DNA of 64,000 bases from NCBI RefSeq assembly GCF_001556515.1, contig NZ_LSJA01000084.1, positions 1-64,000 on the forward strand. Reading direction: 5' to 3'. A program made the translations under genes and the position numbers. Shown in pieces: positions 33,692-44,333 of the stretch. The notes under the pieces were generated by a model, which saw only the letters and a program-made list of their open reading frames with translations, searched no databases and was not told the origin of the DNA. Origin of the DNA: Caulobacter sp. CCH9-E1 (GTDB lineage Bacteria; Pseudomonadota; Alphaproteobacteria; Caulobacterales; Caulobacteraceae). Every line of letters starts with the position of its first letter. Within the stretch, counting starts at the first letter, position 1.

Positions 33692-36406
33692 ATGTCGAAG
33701 AAGATGCTGATCGACGCAGCACACGCCGAAGAGACGCGTGTGGTCGTCGTGGACGGAACCCGGGTTGAAGAGTTCGATTTCGAGAGCCAGACCCGCAAAC
33801 AGCTTCGCGGAAATATCTATCTCGCCAAGGTGACCCGCGTCGAACCCAGCCTCCAGGCTGCGTTCATCGAGTACGGCGGCAATCGTCACGGCTTCCTGGC
33901 GTTCAACGAAATCCACCCCGACTACTACCAGATCCCGGTCGCCGACCGCGAAGCGCTGATGCGCGACGATTCCGGCGATGACGAGGACGACACCCCGATC
34001 TCGCGTCGCGCCACCGGCGGCGACGATGAAGACGACGTCAACGGTGAAGACACCGCGATCGACGACGATGAAGACGACGTCGAGGAAGAGCTGGCGCGCC
34101 GCAAGCGCCGGCTGATGCGCAAGTACAAGATCCAGGAAGTGATCCGCCGCCGGCAGATCATGCTGGTTCAGGTCGTCAAGGAAGAGCGCGGCAACAAGGG
34201 CGCGGCCCTGACCACCTACCTCTCGCTGGCCGGCCGCTACGGCGTCCTGATGCCCAACACCGCGCGCGGCGGCGGCATCAGCCGCAAGATCACGGCGGTC
34301 ACCGACCGCAAGCGCCTGAAGAGCGTCGTCCAGAGCCTGGACGTGCCGCAGGGCATGGGCCTGATCGTTCGCACGGCCGGCGCCAAGCGCACCAAGGCCG
34401 AGATCAAGCGCGACTACGAATATCTGCTGCGTCTCTGGGAAAACATCCGCGACAACACGCTGCACTCGGTCGCGCCTGCGCTGATCTACGAGGAGGAAGA
34501 CCTCGTCAAGCGCGCCATTCGCGACATGTACGACAAGGACCTGGACGGCATCTGGGTCGAGGGCGACGCCGGCTACAAGGAAGCGCGCGACTTCATGCGC
34601 ATGCTGATGCCGAGCCAGGCCAAGAAGGTCTTCAACTACCGCGACCCGACCCCGCTGTTCGTCAAGAACAAGATCGAGGACCATCTGGCCCAGATCTATT
34701 CGCCGGTCGTGCCGCTGAAGTCCGGCGGCTATCTGGTGATCAACCAGACCGAGGCTCTCGTCGCCATCGACGTCAACTCGGGCAAGGCCACGCGCGAGCG
34801 CAACATCGAGGCCACCGCCCTCAAGACCAACTGCGAAGCCGCCGAGGAAGCCGCGCGCCAACTGCGCCTGCGCGACCTGGCCGGTCTGATCGTCATCGAC
34901 TTCATCGACATGGATGAAGCCAAGAACAACCGCACGGTCGAGAAGGTCCTGAAGGACGCTCTGAAGGACGACCGCGCGCGCATCCAGATGGGCAAGATCT
35001 CGGGCTTCGGCCTGATGGAGATCAGCCGCCAGCGCCGCCGCACCGGCGTGCTGGAAGGCACCACCCACGTCTGCGAACACTGCGAAGGCACCGGCCGCGT
35101 CCGCTCGGTCGAGTCCAGCGCCCTGGCCGCCCTGCGCGCGGTCGAGGTCGAGGCCCTGAAGGGTTCGGGCAGCGTGATCCTGAAGGTCTCGCGCTCGGTT
35201 GGCCTCTACATCCTGAACGAAAAGCGCGCCTACCTGCAGCGACTGCTGGAGACGCACGGCCTGTTCGTGACCGTGGTGGTCGACGACAGCCTGCACGCCG
35301 GCGACCAGGAGATCGAGCGCACCGAACTCGGCGAGCGCATCGCCGTCGCCCCAGCCCCCTATGTCGACGAGGACGACTTCGACGACGCGGCCTATGACGA
35401 CGAGGCCGAAGAGGAAGACGAGGAAATCCTCGAGGACGAGGAGGATATCGAGCGCGAGGACACCGACGACGACGAGGCCTCGGCCCGCAAGCAGGCCCGC
35501 GACGACGAGCGCGGCGACCGCAAGGGCCGCCGCCGTCGCGACCGTCGCCGCGGTCGTCGCGACGACCGCGAGACCGAAGTCGACGCCGAGGCTGAAGGCG
35601 ACGAGGAAGACGCCGACGCCGACGCCGACGAGCGCGCCGAATTCGGCGACGAGGACGAGGACGCCCGTCGTCGCCGTCGCCGTCGCGGTCGCCGTGGCGG
35701 CCGTCGCGGCGGTCGCGAGGACGGCGATCGTCAGACCGACGCCTATGTCTGGATCCGTCCGCGCGTCCCGTTCGGCGAAAACGTCTTCACCTGGCACGAC
35801 CCGGCCGCCCTGGTCGGCGGCAATGGCGGGGAAAGCCGACGCCCCGCTCAGGAAGCGCGCGCCGAGGCTCCGGCCGAGCGTCCGGAGCGCCCCGAGCGCG
35901 CCGAGCGCGAAGAGCGTCCCGCTCGTGAACGCGGCCGCCGCGGTCGCGACCGCGGTCGTCGCAGCCGCGACGAGGCGCCGGTCGCCGAGGCCGCCGTGGC
36001 CGAAGCCGCCTCGCCCGTCGAGTCGGTGTCCGCCGTCGAGCCCGCCGAGCCGTTCGAAGCGCCGATCCTGGCCCCGCCGGTGATCTCCGCCCCGCCGGCC
36101 GACGTCTGGGTCGAGTTGCCGGAAACCGAGGAAGCGCCGAAGAAGCCCAAGCGCACCCGCTCGCGCAGCAAGAAGGCGACCGCCGAGGTCGCCGAGGCGG
36201 CCGAAGCCGTGGCTGAAGTCGTCACCGAATCGGTGGCGGTCGCCCCGCCCGAGCCGGAAGCCGCGCCGGTGGTCGAAGCCGCCCCCGCGCCGGCTCCGGA
36301 ACCCGAGGTCGTGGCTGACGTCGAGCCGGCCGCTCCGGCCGAGCCCGATCCGGCCGAGATCACCACGCCCCCGGAAAAGCCGCGCCGCGGCTGGTGGCGC
36401 CGGTAA
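33692..36406 (+). CDS. rne: Ribonuclease E, degradosome scaffold
   Basis: 904 residues from ATG 33692 (GGAG nine bases upstream). The S1 RNA-binding domain (about 35-180) is interrupted by an acidic insert at 91-133 (DDSGDDEDD, DDDEDDVEEE). The DNase I-like catalytic domain has Mg ligands in ALVAIDVNSGK and VIDFIDMDE. The zinc link is in HVCEHCEGTG. The C-terminal half is disordered, with acidic blocks, Arg-rich blocks ([15 protein letters not shown]) and Pro/Ala/Glu stretches. It ends in EKPRRGWWRR, the short peptide known in Caulobacter to bind PNPase. RNase E starts mRNA decay; in C. crescentus its tail drives condensates (BR-bodies) and binds partners including RhlB. Confidence 0.97.
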   Translation: MSKKMLIDAAHAEETRVVVVDGTRVEEFDFESQTRKQLRGNIYLAKVTRVEPSLQAAFIEYGGNRHGFLAFNEIHPDYYQIPVADREALMRDDSGDDEDDTPISRRATGGDDEDDVNGEDTAIDDDEDDVEEELARRKRRLMRKYKIQEVIRRRQIMLVQVVKEERGNKGAALTTYLSLAGRYGVLMPNTARGGGISRKITAVTDRKRLKSVVQSLDVPQGMGLIVRTAGAKRTKAEIKRDYEYLLRLWENIRDNTLHSVAPALIYEEEDLVKRAIRDMYDKDLDGIWVEGDAGYKEARDFMRMLMPSQAKKVFNYRDPTPLFVKNKIEDHLAQIYSPVVPLKSGGYLVINQTEALVAIDVNSGKATRERNIEATALKTNCEAAEEAARQLRLRDLAGLIVIDFIDMDEAKNNRTVEKVLKDALKDDRARIQMGKISGFGLMEISRQRRRTGVLEGTTHVCEHCEGTGRVRSVESSALAALRAVEVEALKGSGSVILKVSRSVGLYILNEKRAYLQRLLETHGLFVTVVVDDSLHAGDQEIERTELGERIAVAPAPYVDEDDFDDAAYDDEAEEEDEEILEDEEDIEREDTDDDEASARKQARDDERGDRKGRRRRDRRRGRRDDRETEVDAEAEGDEEDADADADERAEFGDEDEDARRRRRRRGRRGGRRGGREDGDRQTDAYVWIRPRVPFGENVFTWHDPAALVGGNGGESRRPAQEARAEAPAERPERPERAEREERPARERGRRGRDRGRRSRDEAPVAEAAVAEAASPVESVSAVEPAEPFEAPILAPPVISAPPADVWVELPETEEAPKKPKRTRSRSKKATAEVAEAAEAVAEVVTESVAVAPPEPEAAPVVEAAPAPAPEPEVVADVEPAAPAEPDPAEITTPPEKPRRGWWRR

Positions 36407-36547
36407 TCGACCGATCACGGCCCGCGCTTCTTGACCGAGGCGCGGGCCGAAATCGTCTTGGGACAGACGCGCATCCCTTGTTCCCTCGCGCGGACCATCC
36501 AAGTTAGACTGATTGGGTTCGCGGGGGCGCGATCTGGAGATCATTCG

Positions 36548-37984
36548 ATGACCTCGCGTCGAGGGCATGCCGGAAAACGCCAGTTGGGGCGAAGGGTCAG
36601 CGCGGCGCTGTCGGCGCTGTCGATCATCGCGTCTGGCGCCTCGGTTCCCCAGGTCGCCCTGGCCCAGGACGGTGGTCCGTCCCTGATCCGCGACACCGAA
36701 ATCGAGGAAATCCTGCATCACGACGCCGATCCGATTTTCGCGGCGGCGGGTCTGGATCCGAGGAACGTGCGGATTCTGATCGTCGGTGACAAGAGCCTGA
36801 ACGCCTTCGCCACCCAAGGCCTGCAGATGGGCCTGAACACCGGCCTGATCCTGCAGACCGAGAATCCGAACCAGCTGCGCGGCGTCATCGCTCACGAGAC
36901 CGGACACTTGGCCGGCGGCCACCCGATCCGCTCCGACGAGATGATGCGCGCCGGGCTCAAGCCCATGATCCTGACCATGGGCCTGGGGATTCTGGCGGCG
37001 CTGGCCGGCTCGCCCGACGGCGGCGCGGCCTTGATCGCCAATTCGCAATACGCCGGCGCGCTGGGCGCGCTTGGCTATAGCCGTGAACAAGAGTCCCGCG
37101 CCGACCAGGCCGGCGCCGGTTTCCTGGAGGCGACGGGCCAGTCCGGCCGCGGCCTCGTCGAGTTCTTCGACAACTTCCGCTACCAGGAAGTCTTCGACCA
37201 AGCCCGCCGCTTCGCCTATTTCCGCAGCCACCCGCTGTCGTCGGAACGCATCGAGGTGCTGCGCAGCCGCGTCGAGCGCCAGCCGCACTATAGCGCCGTC
37301 GACACGCCCGAGGACATCGCCCAGCACGAGGTGATGAAGGCCAAGCTGGAGGGCTTCATCAATCCGCAGGTCGCCTTGATGAAGTACAAGGAGACCGACG
37401 CCAGCTTCCCGGCCCGCTACGCGCGCGCCATCGCCTACTATCAGATGAAGGACCCCGACCGGTCCCTGAAGCTGATCGACGGCCTGATCGCCGATAACCC
37501 GGACAATCCCTACTTGTGGGAGCTGAAGGGCCAGGTGCTGTTCGAGTTCAACCGCATCGCCCAGGCCGAGGAGCCGCAGCGCAAATCCGTGCAGCTCAAG
37601 CCCGACGCCGCCCTCCTGCGGGTCAACCTGGGCCAGACCCTGATCAACCTGAACGACCCCGCCAAGGTCGAGGAAGGCGTCAAGGAGCTGAAGCGCAGCC
37701 TGCTGAACGAGCCCGACAACACCGTCGCCTGGCGTCTGCTGGCCCAGGCCTACGACAAGCAGAAGAAGGACGGCGAGGCCCGCCTGGCCACCGCTGAGCA
37801 GTACTTCTCGCTCGGCGCCGTCCGAGAAGCCCGCGTGTTCGCCATGCGGGCCCGTGAGCTGCTGCCCAAGGACACCCCGGACTGGCGCCGCGCCACCGAC
37901 ATCGTCCTGGCCTCTCGTCCCTCCAACCAGGACCTGAAGGATCTGGCCAAGGACGGGGCCATGCAGTCTAACCTGGGCCGCTAG
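36548..37984 (+). CDS. M48 family periplasmic metalloprotease with TPR repeats (BepA-like)
   Basis: 478 residues from ATG 36548, chosen for its GGAGA site and because a signal peptide follows directly (RVSAALSALSIIASGASVPQVALAQ). The zinc motif is H116-E-T-G-H120 in VIAHETGHLAGGH, with the third ligand E182 in SREQESRADQAG. From about residue 290 on it has TPR-like helices (ARYARAIAYYQMKDPDRSLKLID, ALLRVNLGQTLINLNDP). This is the BepA/YfgC arrangement: an outer-membrane protein quality-control protease and chaperone. The downstream DsbA-like gene follows after 26 bases, so the two are probably co-transcribed. Confidence 0.92.
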   Translation: MTSRRGHAGKRQLGRRVSAALSALSIIASGASVPQVALAQDGGPSLIRDTEIEEILHHDADPIFAAAGLDPRNVRILIVGDKSLNAFATQGLQMGLNTGLILQTENPNQLRGVIAHETGHLAGGHPIRSDEMMRAGLKPMILTMGLGILAALAGSPDGGAALIANSQYAGALGALGYSREQESRADQAGAGFLEATGQSGRGLVEFFDNFRYQEVFDQARRFAYFRSHPLSSERIEVLRSRVERQPHYSAVDTPEDIAQHEVMKAKLEGFINPQVALMKYKETDASFPARYARAIAYYQMKDPDRSLKLIDGLIADNPDNPYLWELKGQVLFEFNRIAQAEEPQRKSVQLKPDAALLRVNLGQTLINLNDPAKVEEGVKELKRSLLNEPDNTVAWRLLAQAYDKQKKDGEARLATAEQYFSLGAVREARVFAMRARELLPKDTPDWRRATDIVLASRPSNQDLKDLAKDGAMQSNLGR

Positions 37985-38010
37985 AGCCCCCTTCCCTGTC
38001 AGAGACTTCG

Positions 38011-38757
38011 ATGACCCTCCTTCGTCGCGCCGCGACCCTCGCTATCCCGCTGGCCATCGCCGGCCTGACCCTCGCCAGCTGCGAGCGGCCCGACGCCAAG
38101 CCGAGCCAACGGTTCGGCGAGAAGGTCCGGGCCTATCTGCTCGAGCACCCCGAGGTGTTGATGGAGGTCAGCCAGAAGCTGCAGGAAAAGCAGGCCGGCC
38201 AGCAGGCCGCCTCGGCCCAGAAGGCGATCGGCCAGTATCGCCAGGCGATCGAGCGCGATCCGCGCGACGTGGTGATCAATCCGGCGGGGACGATCACCGT
38301 CACCGAGTTCTTCGACTATCGCTGCGGCTATTGTCGGCACGCCGCGCCCGAGATCGTCGATCTGGTCCAGAAGAACCCGGACATCCGCCTGGTGCTGAAG
38401 GACTTCGTGATCTTCGGCCGCGACAGCGAGGCCGCCGCGCGCCTGATGCTGGGCGCCAAGGATCAGGGCAAGAGCCTGGAGCTCTACAAGGCCCTGATGG
38501 CCGAGAACGCCCTCGACGCCTCGAGCGCCCTGCGCATCGCCAAGGGCCTGGGGATCGACCTCGCCAAGGCCAAGGCCGCCGGCGAAAGCGAGGCCGTGAG
38601 CCAGCATCTGGCCGACACCGAAGCCCTGGCCAAGACCCTGGCCCTGCAAGGCACCCCGGCCTTCGTCGTCGGCGACACCTTGATCCCCGGCGCCGACATC
38701 AACGCCCTGAAGCTGGCGATCGAGCAGACCCGGGCCAGCAAGGCGAAGGCGGGGTGA
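38011..38757 (+). CDS. DsbA-family thioredoxin-fold lipoprotein
   Basis: 248 residues. The N-terminus MTLLRRAATLAIPLAIAGLT ends in a lipobox, LASC (C24), so it is probably a lipoprotein. A helical region (about 35-85, EHPEVLMEVSQKLQEKQ) precedes the thioredoxin fold, as in DsbA-like/Com1 proteins. The active site is C105-G-Y-C108 in FFDYRCGYCRHAAPEIV, with the cis-proline in LQGTPAFVVGDTLIPGA. It likely makes or isomerises disulfides in exported proteins. BepA-type protease and thiol oxidase side by side suggests a shared envelope folding task. Confidence 0.9.
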   Translation: MTLLRRAATLAIPLAIAGLTLASCERPDAKPSQRFGEKVRAYLLEHPEVLMEVSQKLQEKQAGQQAASAQKAIGQYRQAIERDPRDVVINPAGTITVTEFFDYRCGYCRHAAPEIVDLVQKNPDIRLVLKDFVIFGRDSEAAARLMLGAKDQGKSLELYKALMAENALDASSALRIAKGLGIDLAKAKAAGESEAVSQHLADTEALAKTLALQGTPAFVVGDTLIPGADINALKLAIEQTRASKAKAG

Positions 38758-38767
38758 CGATCACCTT

Positions 38768-38886
38768 CCGCCCCCTCTGGGGGCGGACGACCGCGCATCG
38801 CGCGGTCAGGTGGGGGCAAGTAAGGTGACTTCTCACTGACTCGCCCCCTCCGCGCCTAAGGCGCTCCTCCCCCGGAGGGGGAAGAA
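38768..38886. repeat. Cluster of GC-rich palindromic repeats between dsbA-like gene and thiG
   Basis: Three palindromes in 120 bases: CCGCCCCC/GGGGGCGG (38768-38786), GACCGCGC/GCGCGGTC (38789-38807), and a third unit at about 38841-38882 with CGCCCCCTCCG, a GCGCCTAAGGCGC hairpin and CTCCTCCCCCGGAGGGGG. The third closely resembles the repeat at 25-68. The cluster fills the space between convergent genes and could also end transcription from both sides. Confidence 0.75.
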
Positions 38887-38895
38887 GGTTCTTTG

Positions 38896-39708
38896 CTAGA
38901 TCAGCCCCGCCAGCGGCGAGCTGGGATCGGCGTAGAGCCGCTTCTGCATCCGGCCGGCGAGATAGGCCTCGCGGCCGGCGATGACGGCGTGCTTCATGGC
39001 CTTGGCCATGCGGATCGGATCCTTGGCCTCGGCGATGGCGGTGTTCATCAGGATGGCGTCGCAGCCCAGCTCCATGCCGATCGCCGCGTCCGAGGCCGTG
39101 CCGACGCCGGCGTCGACCAGCACCGGCACCTTGGCGTTCTCGACGATGATCCGCAGGTTCACGCGATTCTGGATGCCCAGGCCCGAGCCGATCGGCGCGC
39201 CCAGCGGCATGATCGCCACCGCGCCGGCCTCTTCCAGCTTCTTGGCGTAGACCGGGTCGTCCGAGCAGTAGACCATCACCTGGAAGCCGTCGGCGACGAG
39301 CAGCTTCAGCGAGCGCAGGGTCTCTTCCATGTCGGGGAACAGGGTCTTGGGATCGCTGAGGACCTCGAGCTTGACGAGGTCCCAGCCGCCGGCCTCGCGG
39401 GCCAGACGCAGGGTGCGCACGGCGTCCTCGCCGGTGAAACAACCGGCGGTGTTGGGCAGATAGGTGAACTCGCTGGGTTTGACGTAGTCGACCAGCAGCG
39501 GCTGGCTCGGATCGGTCAGGTTCACGCGGCGCACGGCCACCGTGACGATTTCGGCCCCGGCCGCGCGGGCGGCGGCGGCGTTGGTCGCATAGTCCTTGTA
39601 CTTGCCCGTGCCGACGATCAGGCGCGAGCGGAAGGTGCGGCCGGCGACGGTCCAGGTTTCTTCTGTATCCGGCGTGGCGACGGTGTCGGGGGAAACATGC
39701 GCGTTCAT
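38896..39708 (-). CDS. thiG: Thiazole synthase ThiG
   Basis: 270 residues. The TIM-barrel enzyme joins deoxyxylulose-5-phosphate, dehydroglycine and ThiS thiocarboxylate sulfur into the thiazole of thiamine. Family segments are [13 protein letters not shown] with the Schiff-base lysine region further on ([16 protein letters not shown]), [40 protein letters not shown] in parts, and [11 protein letters not shown]. The first 15 or so residues are extra. It follows thiS by 45 bases on the same strand. A glycine oxidase or ThiF/ThiE is not in the window. Confidence 0.95.
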   Translation of the reverse strand: MNAHVSPDTVATPDTEETWTVAGRTFRSRLIVGTGKYKDYATNAAAARAAGAEIVTVAVRRVNLTDPSQPLLVDYVKPSEFTYLPNTAGCFTGEDAVRTLRLAREAGGWDLVKLEVLSDPKTLFPDMEETLRSLKLLVADGFQVMVYCSDDPVYAKKLEEAGAVAIMPLGAPIGSGLGIQNRVNLRIIVENAKVPVLVDAGVGTASDAAIGMELGCDAILMNTAIAEAKDPIRMAKAMKHAVIAGREAYLAGRMQKRLYADPSSPLAGLI

Positions 39709-39753
39709 GCGGCTGGTTTACGCCCCGTCAGCCGGCGTTTCAAATACGCAGCA

Positions 39754-39954
39754 TCAACCGCCGCCGATAAAAGTGACGATCTCGATGCGGTCGCCGTCGG
39801 CCAGGGCCGTGTCGGCATAGGTCGAGCGCGGCGCGATCTCGAGGTTGCGCTCGACGGCCACCTTGCGAGCGTCCAGGCCCAGCGACGCCACCAGATCCGC
39901 GATCGTGCGCACCTCGCCCACGTCCCGTTCTTCGCCGTTCAATAGAAGTCTCAT
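39754..39954 (-). CDS. thiS: Sulfur carrier protein ThiS
   Basis: 66 residues from ATG 39954, preceded by GGAGGCGAT. A ubiquitin-like fold protein ([22 protein letters not shown]) ending in the obligatory Gly-Gly (VTFIGGG), the site of thiocarboxylate formation. One extra glycine follows the usual pair. Longer upstream reading (to 40074) overlaps aroQ and is rejected. It is divergent from aroQ, with only 79 bases between start codons and no room for a TPP riboswitch. Confidence 0.93.
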   Translation of the reverse strand: MRLLLNGEERDVGEVRTIADLVASLGLDARKVAVERNLEIAPRSTYADTALADGDRIEIVTFIGGG

Positions 39955-40033
39955 ATCGCCTCCGAAGCGAGCCGTGCTTGTGACCCGAGGGAACCGGCTA
40001 TACAAGACCTCCCGGAATCGACGGCGGAGCCGC

Positions 40034-40474
40034 ATGGTAAAACCGATCCACGTGCTGAGCGGCCCCAATCTCAACCTGTTGGGAACCCGCGAGCCCGAGA
40101 TTTACGGCAAGGACACGCTCGAGGATGTCCGGACGCGCTGCGAGGCGCGGGCGGCTTCGCGCGGCGTTTCGGTGGTCTTCCGCCAGTCCAACCACGAGGG
40201 CGTGCTGATCGATTGGGTGCAGGAGGCGCGTTTGTCGGCCTCGGCGCTCATTCTCAATCCGGCTGGCTACGGCCACACCTCGATCGCGTTGCTGGACGCG
40301 CTCAAGACCTTGAGCATCCCGGTGATCGAGTGCCATCTGTCCAACCCGGCGGCGAGAGAGGACTTCCGCCGTCACACCTATGTGTCGCTGGCGGCCACGG
40401 GGATCGTCTCCGGGTTTGGCGCGGCCAGCTACGAATTGGCGATCGAGGCCGCTTTCGGCCTGATCGGCGTTTAA
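40034..40474 (+). CDS. aroQ: Type II 3-dehydroquinate dehydratase
   Basis: 146 residues from ATG 40034. It converts 3-dehydroquinate to 3-dehydroshikimate in the shikimate pathway. The fold markers are [20 protein letters not shown] (with the catalytic tyrosine), [35 protein letters not shown] and [22 protein letters not shown] with the catalytic histidine. AroQ next to accB-accC is a common order in proteobacteria. The gap to accB is 64 bases. Confidence 0.96.
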   Translation: MVKPIHVLSGPNLNLLGTREPEIYGKDTLEDVRTRCEARAASRGVSVVFRQSNHEGVLIDWVQEARLSASALILNPAGYGHTSIALLDALKTLSIPVIECHLSNPAAREDFRRHTYVSLAATGIVSGFGAASYELAIEAAFGLIGV

Positions 40475-40538
40475 CGAGGACCTCGCCCCAGCGCTTTTCC
40501 GCGGCGCGCGGCGTTTCAGAACAACAAGGTAAGCTTCC

Positions 40539-41048
40539 ATGTCGAACCCCAAGGCCCCCGCCGATCCGGTCGAAGCTCCGGCGATCGACGCCCGTCTGGT
40601 CCGCAAGATCGCGGACATCCTGAAGGACACGGGCCTCTCGGAGATCGAGGTCGAGCACGCCGGCCTGAAGATCCGCGTGGCGCGCGAACTGACCGCCGCG
40701 CCTGTCAATTACGTCCAGGCCGCCGCGCCGGCCTACGCTCCGGCGCCCGCCGCCGCGCCGGCTGCGGCCGCCGCACCCGCCGCTGAAGCCGCTCCGGCCC
40801 CGGTCGCCGCGCGCGGCGACGCGGTGAAGTCGCCGATGGTGGGCACCGCCTATCTGTCGCCGCAGCCCGGCGCCGATCCGTTCGTGAAGGTCGGCGACAC
40901 CGTTTCGGCCGGCCAGACCCTGCTGATCGTCGAAGCCATGAAGACCATGAACCCGATCGCCGCCCCCAAGGCCGGCAAGATCGTCGAGATCCTGGTCGCC
41001 GACGCCCAGCCCGTCGAGTTCGGCGAGCCGCTCGTCGTCATCGAGTAA
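40539..41048 (+). CDS. accB: Acetyl-CoA carboxylase biotin carboxyl carrier protein
   Basis: 169 residues. The N-terminal part ([23 protein letters not shown]) interacts with AccC, followed by an Ala/Pro-rich flexible linker (about 62-92) and a C-terminal biotinyl domain. The biotinylated lysine is K135 in [10 protein letters not shown]. The carrier shuttles CO2 between the biotin carboxylase AccC and the carboxyltransferase AccAD for malonyl-CoA synthesis. accC begins five bases after its stop. Confidence 0.96.
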   Translation: MSNPKAPADPVEAPAIDARLVRKIADILKDTGLSEIEVEHAGLKIRVARELTAAPVNYVQAAAPAYAPAPAAAPAAAAAPAAEAAPAPVAARGDAVKSPMVGTAYLSPQPGADPFVKVGDTVSAGQTLLIVEAMKTMNPIAAPKAGKIVEILVADAQPVEFGEPLVVIE

Positions 41049-41053
41049 CGCTC

Positions 41054-42400
<1,347 letters not shown>

Positions 42401-42413
42401 TTCAGGCTGAGAT

Positions 42414-43067
<654 letters not shown>

Positions 43068-43662
43068 ACCGGGTGCTGCAGCGGGTTCAGGCCCGGCGAG
43101 CTGGCGTACATCCACCCCTTGTAGATCTGGCGTCCGGCGGGCGCGGGGCGACCGGCCTGGGCCTTAGGCTGGGTGTCGACGATGACGTAGGCGGCGGTTT
43201 CCGGCGCGACCTCGTCAGCCGCGGCGGTCTCGCAGGCGCGGACCGTGAAGACCAGGGTCTTGTAACGGATCGGCTGACCAACCGGGACCTCAAAGCGCAT
43301 GGTCTCGGTCGTGACCTTGTCCAGCGCCTGCATGATGGCGATGGCGTAGCGCTGGCGCTTGGTCGGCTCCGGCGGCTTGACCGGCGCGGCGGGCGTTTCG
43401 GGCTTGGCTCGCGCCTCGGGCGGCGCGGCCTGGGGCGACGGCGTCACGGCGACCGGCGCGCCTTGCATAGGCTGCGGGGACGGCCGAAGCTCAGGCGTCG
43501 GGGTCGTGGCGGGCTTAGCCGCCGGCGCGATCGGCGCCTGAGGCGCGGCCTGTGGAGTCTGAGCCTGTTGCGGAGCGGCCTGACGCGCGAACGCCGCGCT
43601 CCCGGCCAGACCGGCCAGCACCGCGGCGGCGGCGATCCAGGACGTCCGGCGGGACATCCGTC

Positions 43663-44058
43663 CTATTCCGGCGACCAGGCTTGGTAGTCGCTGGTGGCGG
43701 CCGCGCGCTCGCCGCCGCGGGCCAGCGAGCCCTTCGGACGCCAGGCGTGAACCGTGCCGCTGAGGTTCGGAAGGTGATCCTTCTCCCACTCGCGGCGCTT
43801 CAGCGGCGCTTGGGTCGGCGGTTCGTCGAGCGTGTAGTGCAGCCAGCCGAACCAGTCCGGCGGAACCTTCGAGGCCTCGGCGTAACCGTTATAGATCACC
43901 CAGCGGCGCTTGCGCTCATCGTAGCTGTCGCTGTTGTCGCGCGCTTCGAAGTAGCGGTTGCCCTGCTCGTCCTGGCCCACGAAGACGCCGCGGCGGCCGA
44001 TATGGAAACGCTGACCCAGGGTCGCGCCGTTCCACCAGGTGAAGATCGCTTTCAGCAC
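43663..44058 (-). CDS. NADH:ubiquinone oxidoreductase supernumerary subunit NDUFA12 (B17.2)
   Basis: 131 residues from a GTG start. The protein matches the NDUFA12/B17.2 family: WNGATLGQRFHIGRRGVFVGQDEQGNRYFE in parts, RRWVIYNGYAEASKVPPDWFGWLHYTLDEPP in parts, and the C-terminal HLPNLSGTVHAWRPKGSL. It is one of the few accessory complex I subunits shared between mitochondria and alphaproteobacteria, sitting at the matrix/cytoplasmic arm. It leads a two-gene unit with the DUF2155 gene. The complex I core operon is not in this window. Confidence 0.93.
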   Translation of the reverse strand: MLKAIFTWWNGATLGQRFHIGRRGVFVGQDEQGNRYFEARDNSDSYDERKRRWVIYNGYAEASKVPPDWFGWLHYTLDEPPTQAPLKRREWEKDHLPNLSGTVHAWRPKGSLARGGERAAATSDYQAWSPE

Positions 44059-44184
44059 TAGGTTCGCACCCGAAACTTAAGAGGACAGGCCGCGACCAGC
44101 GCGGCGAAGCGGCGGCGACTATAGGGCCCCGGGGCGCCAGCGTCCAGCGGGGCGCCGCACCCGCGAATTTCAACATCTTGTGGA

Positions 44185-44237
44185 TTAGAGCCCCAAGACC
44201 CTCAACATCTATTGAGGGCAATCGATTGAGGCTCTAG
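44185..44237. repeat. Inverted repeat with TAGAGCC ends upstream of the NrdJ-like gene
   Basis: The outer arms TTAGAGCC (44185-44192) and GGCTCTAG (44230-44237) enclose an inner CCCTCAA/TTGAGGG hairpin. The ends, including the following CG, match those of the element at 29377-29427, so both probably belong to one repeat family. It lies in the 275-base gap between the NDUFA12 and NrdJ-like genes. Confidence 0.55.
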
Positions 44238-44282
44238 CGTAGGTGCGACCTTACGCGCATCCCGACCGCGTGGAATCACGCG

Positions 44283-44297
44283 TTAAGGATTTGGTAA
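44283..44297. promoter_or_regulatory. CtrA-box-like sequence before the NrdJ-like gene
   Basis: TTAA-GGATTTG-GTAA matches the CtrA consensus TTAA-N7-TTAA with one mismatch, 37 bases before the start codon. A GAATC (GANTC, CcrM methylation) site lies 6 bases before it. In Caulobacter such pairs often mark cell-cycle promoters. One near-match in this stretch could be chance. Confidence 0.3.
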
Positions 44298-44333
44298 GCC
44301 TATAAGCTGGCAGACGGAACCAGGAAACGTCCC

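Noticed and set aside
33689-37327. A 1212-codon open frame on the minus strand across rne and the M48 gene
   Set aside because: The plus-strand genes are unmistakable RNase E and M48 protease. The minus frame is an artefact of GC-rich codon use, with Asp/Val/Leu-rich low-complexity sequence.
39709-40033. A TPP riboswitch before thiS-thiG
   Set aside because: Only 79 bases separate the thiS and aroQ starts, and no THI-box-like conserved segments are seen.
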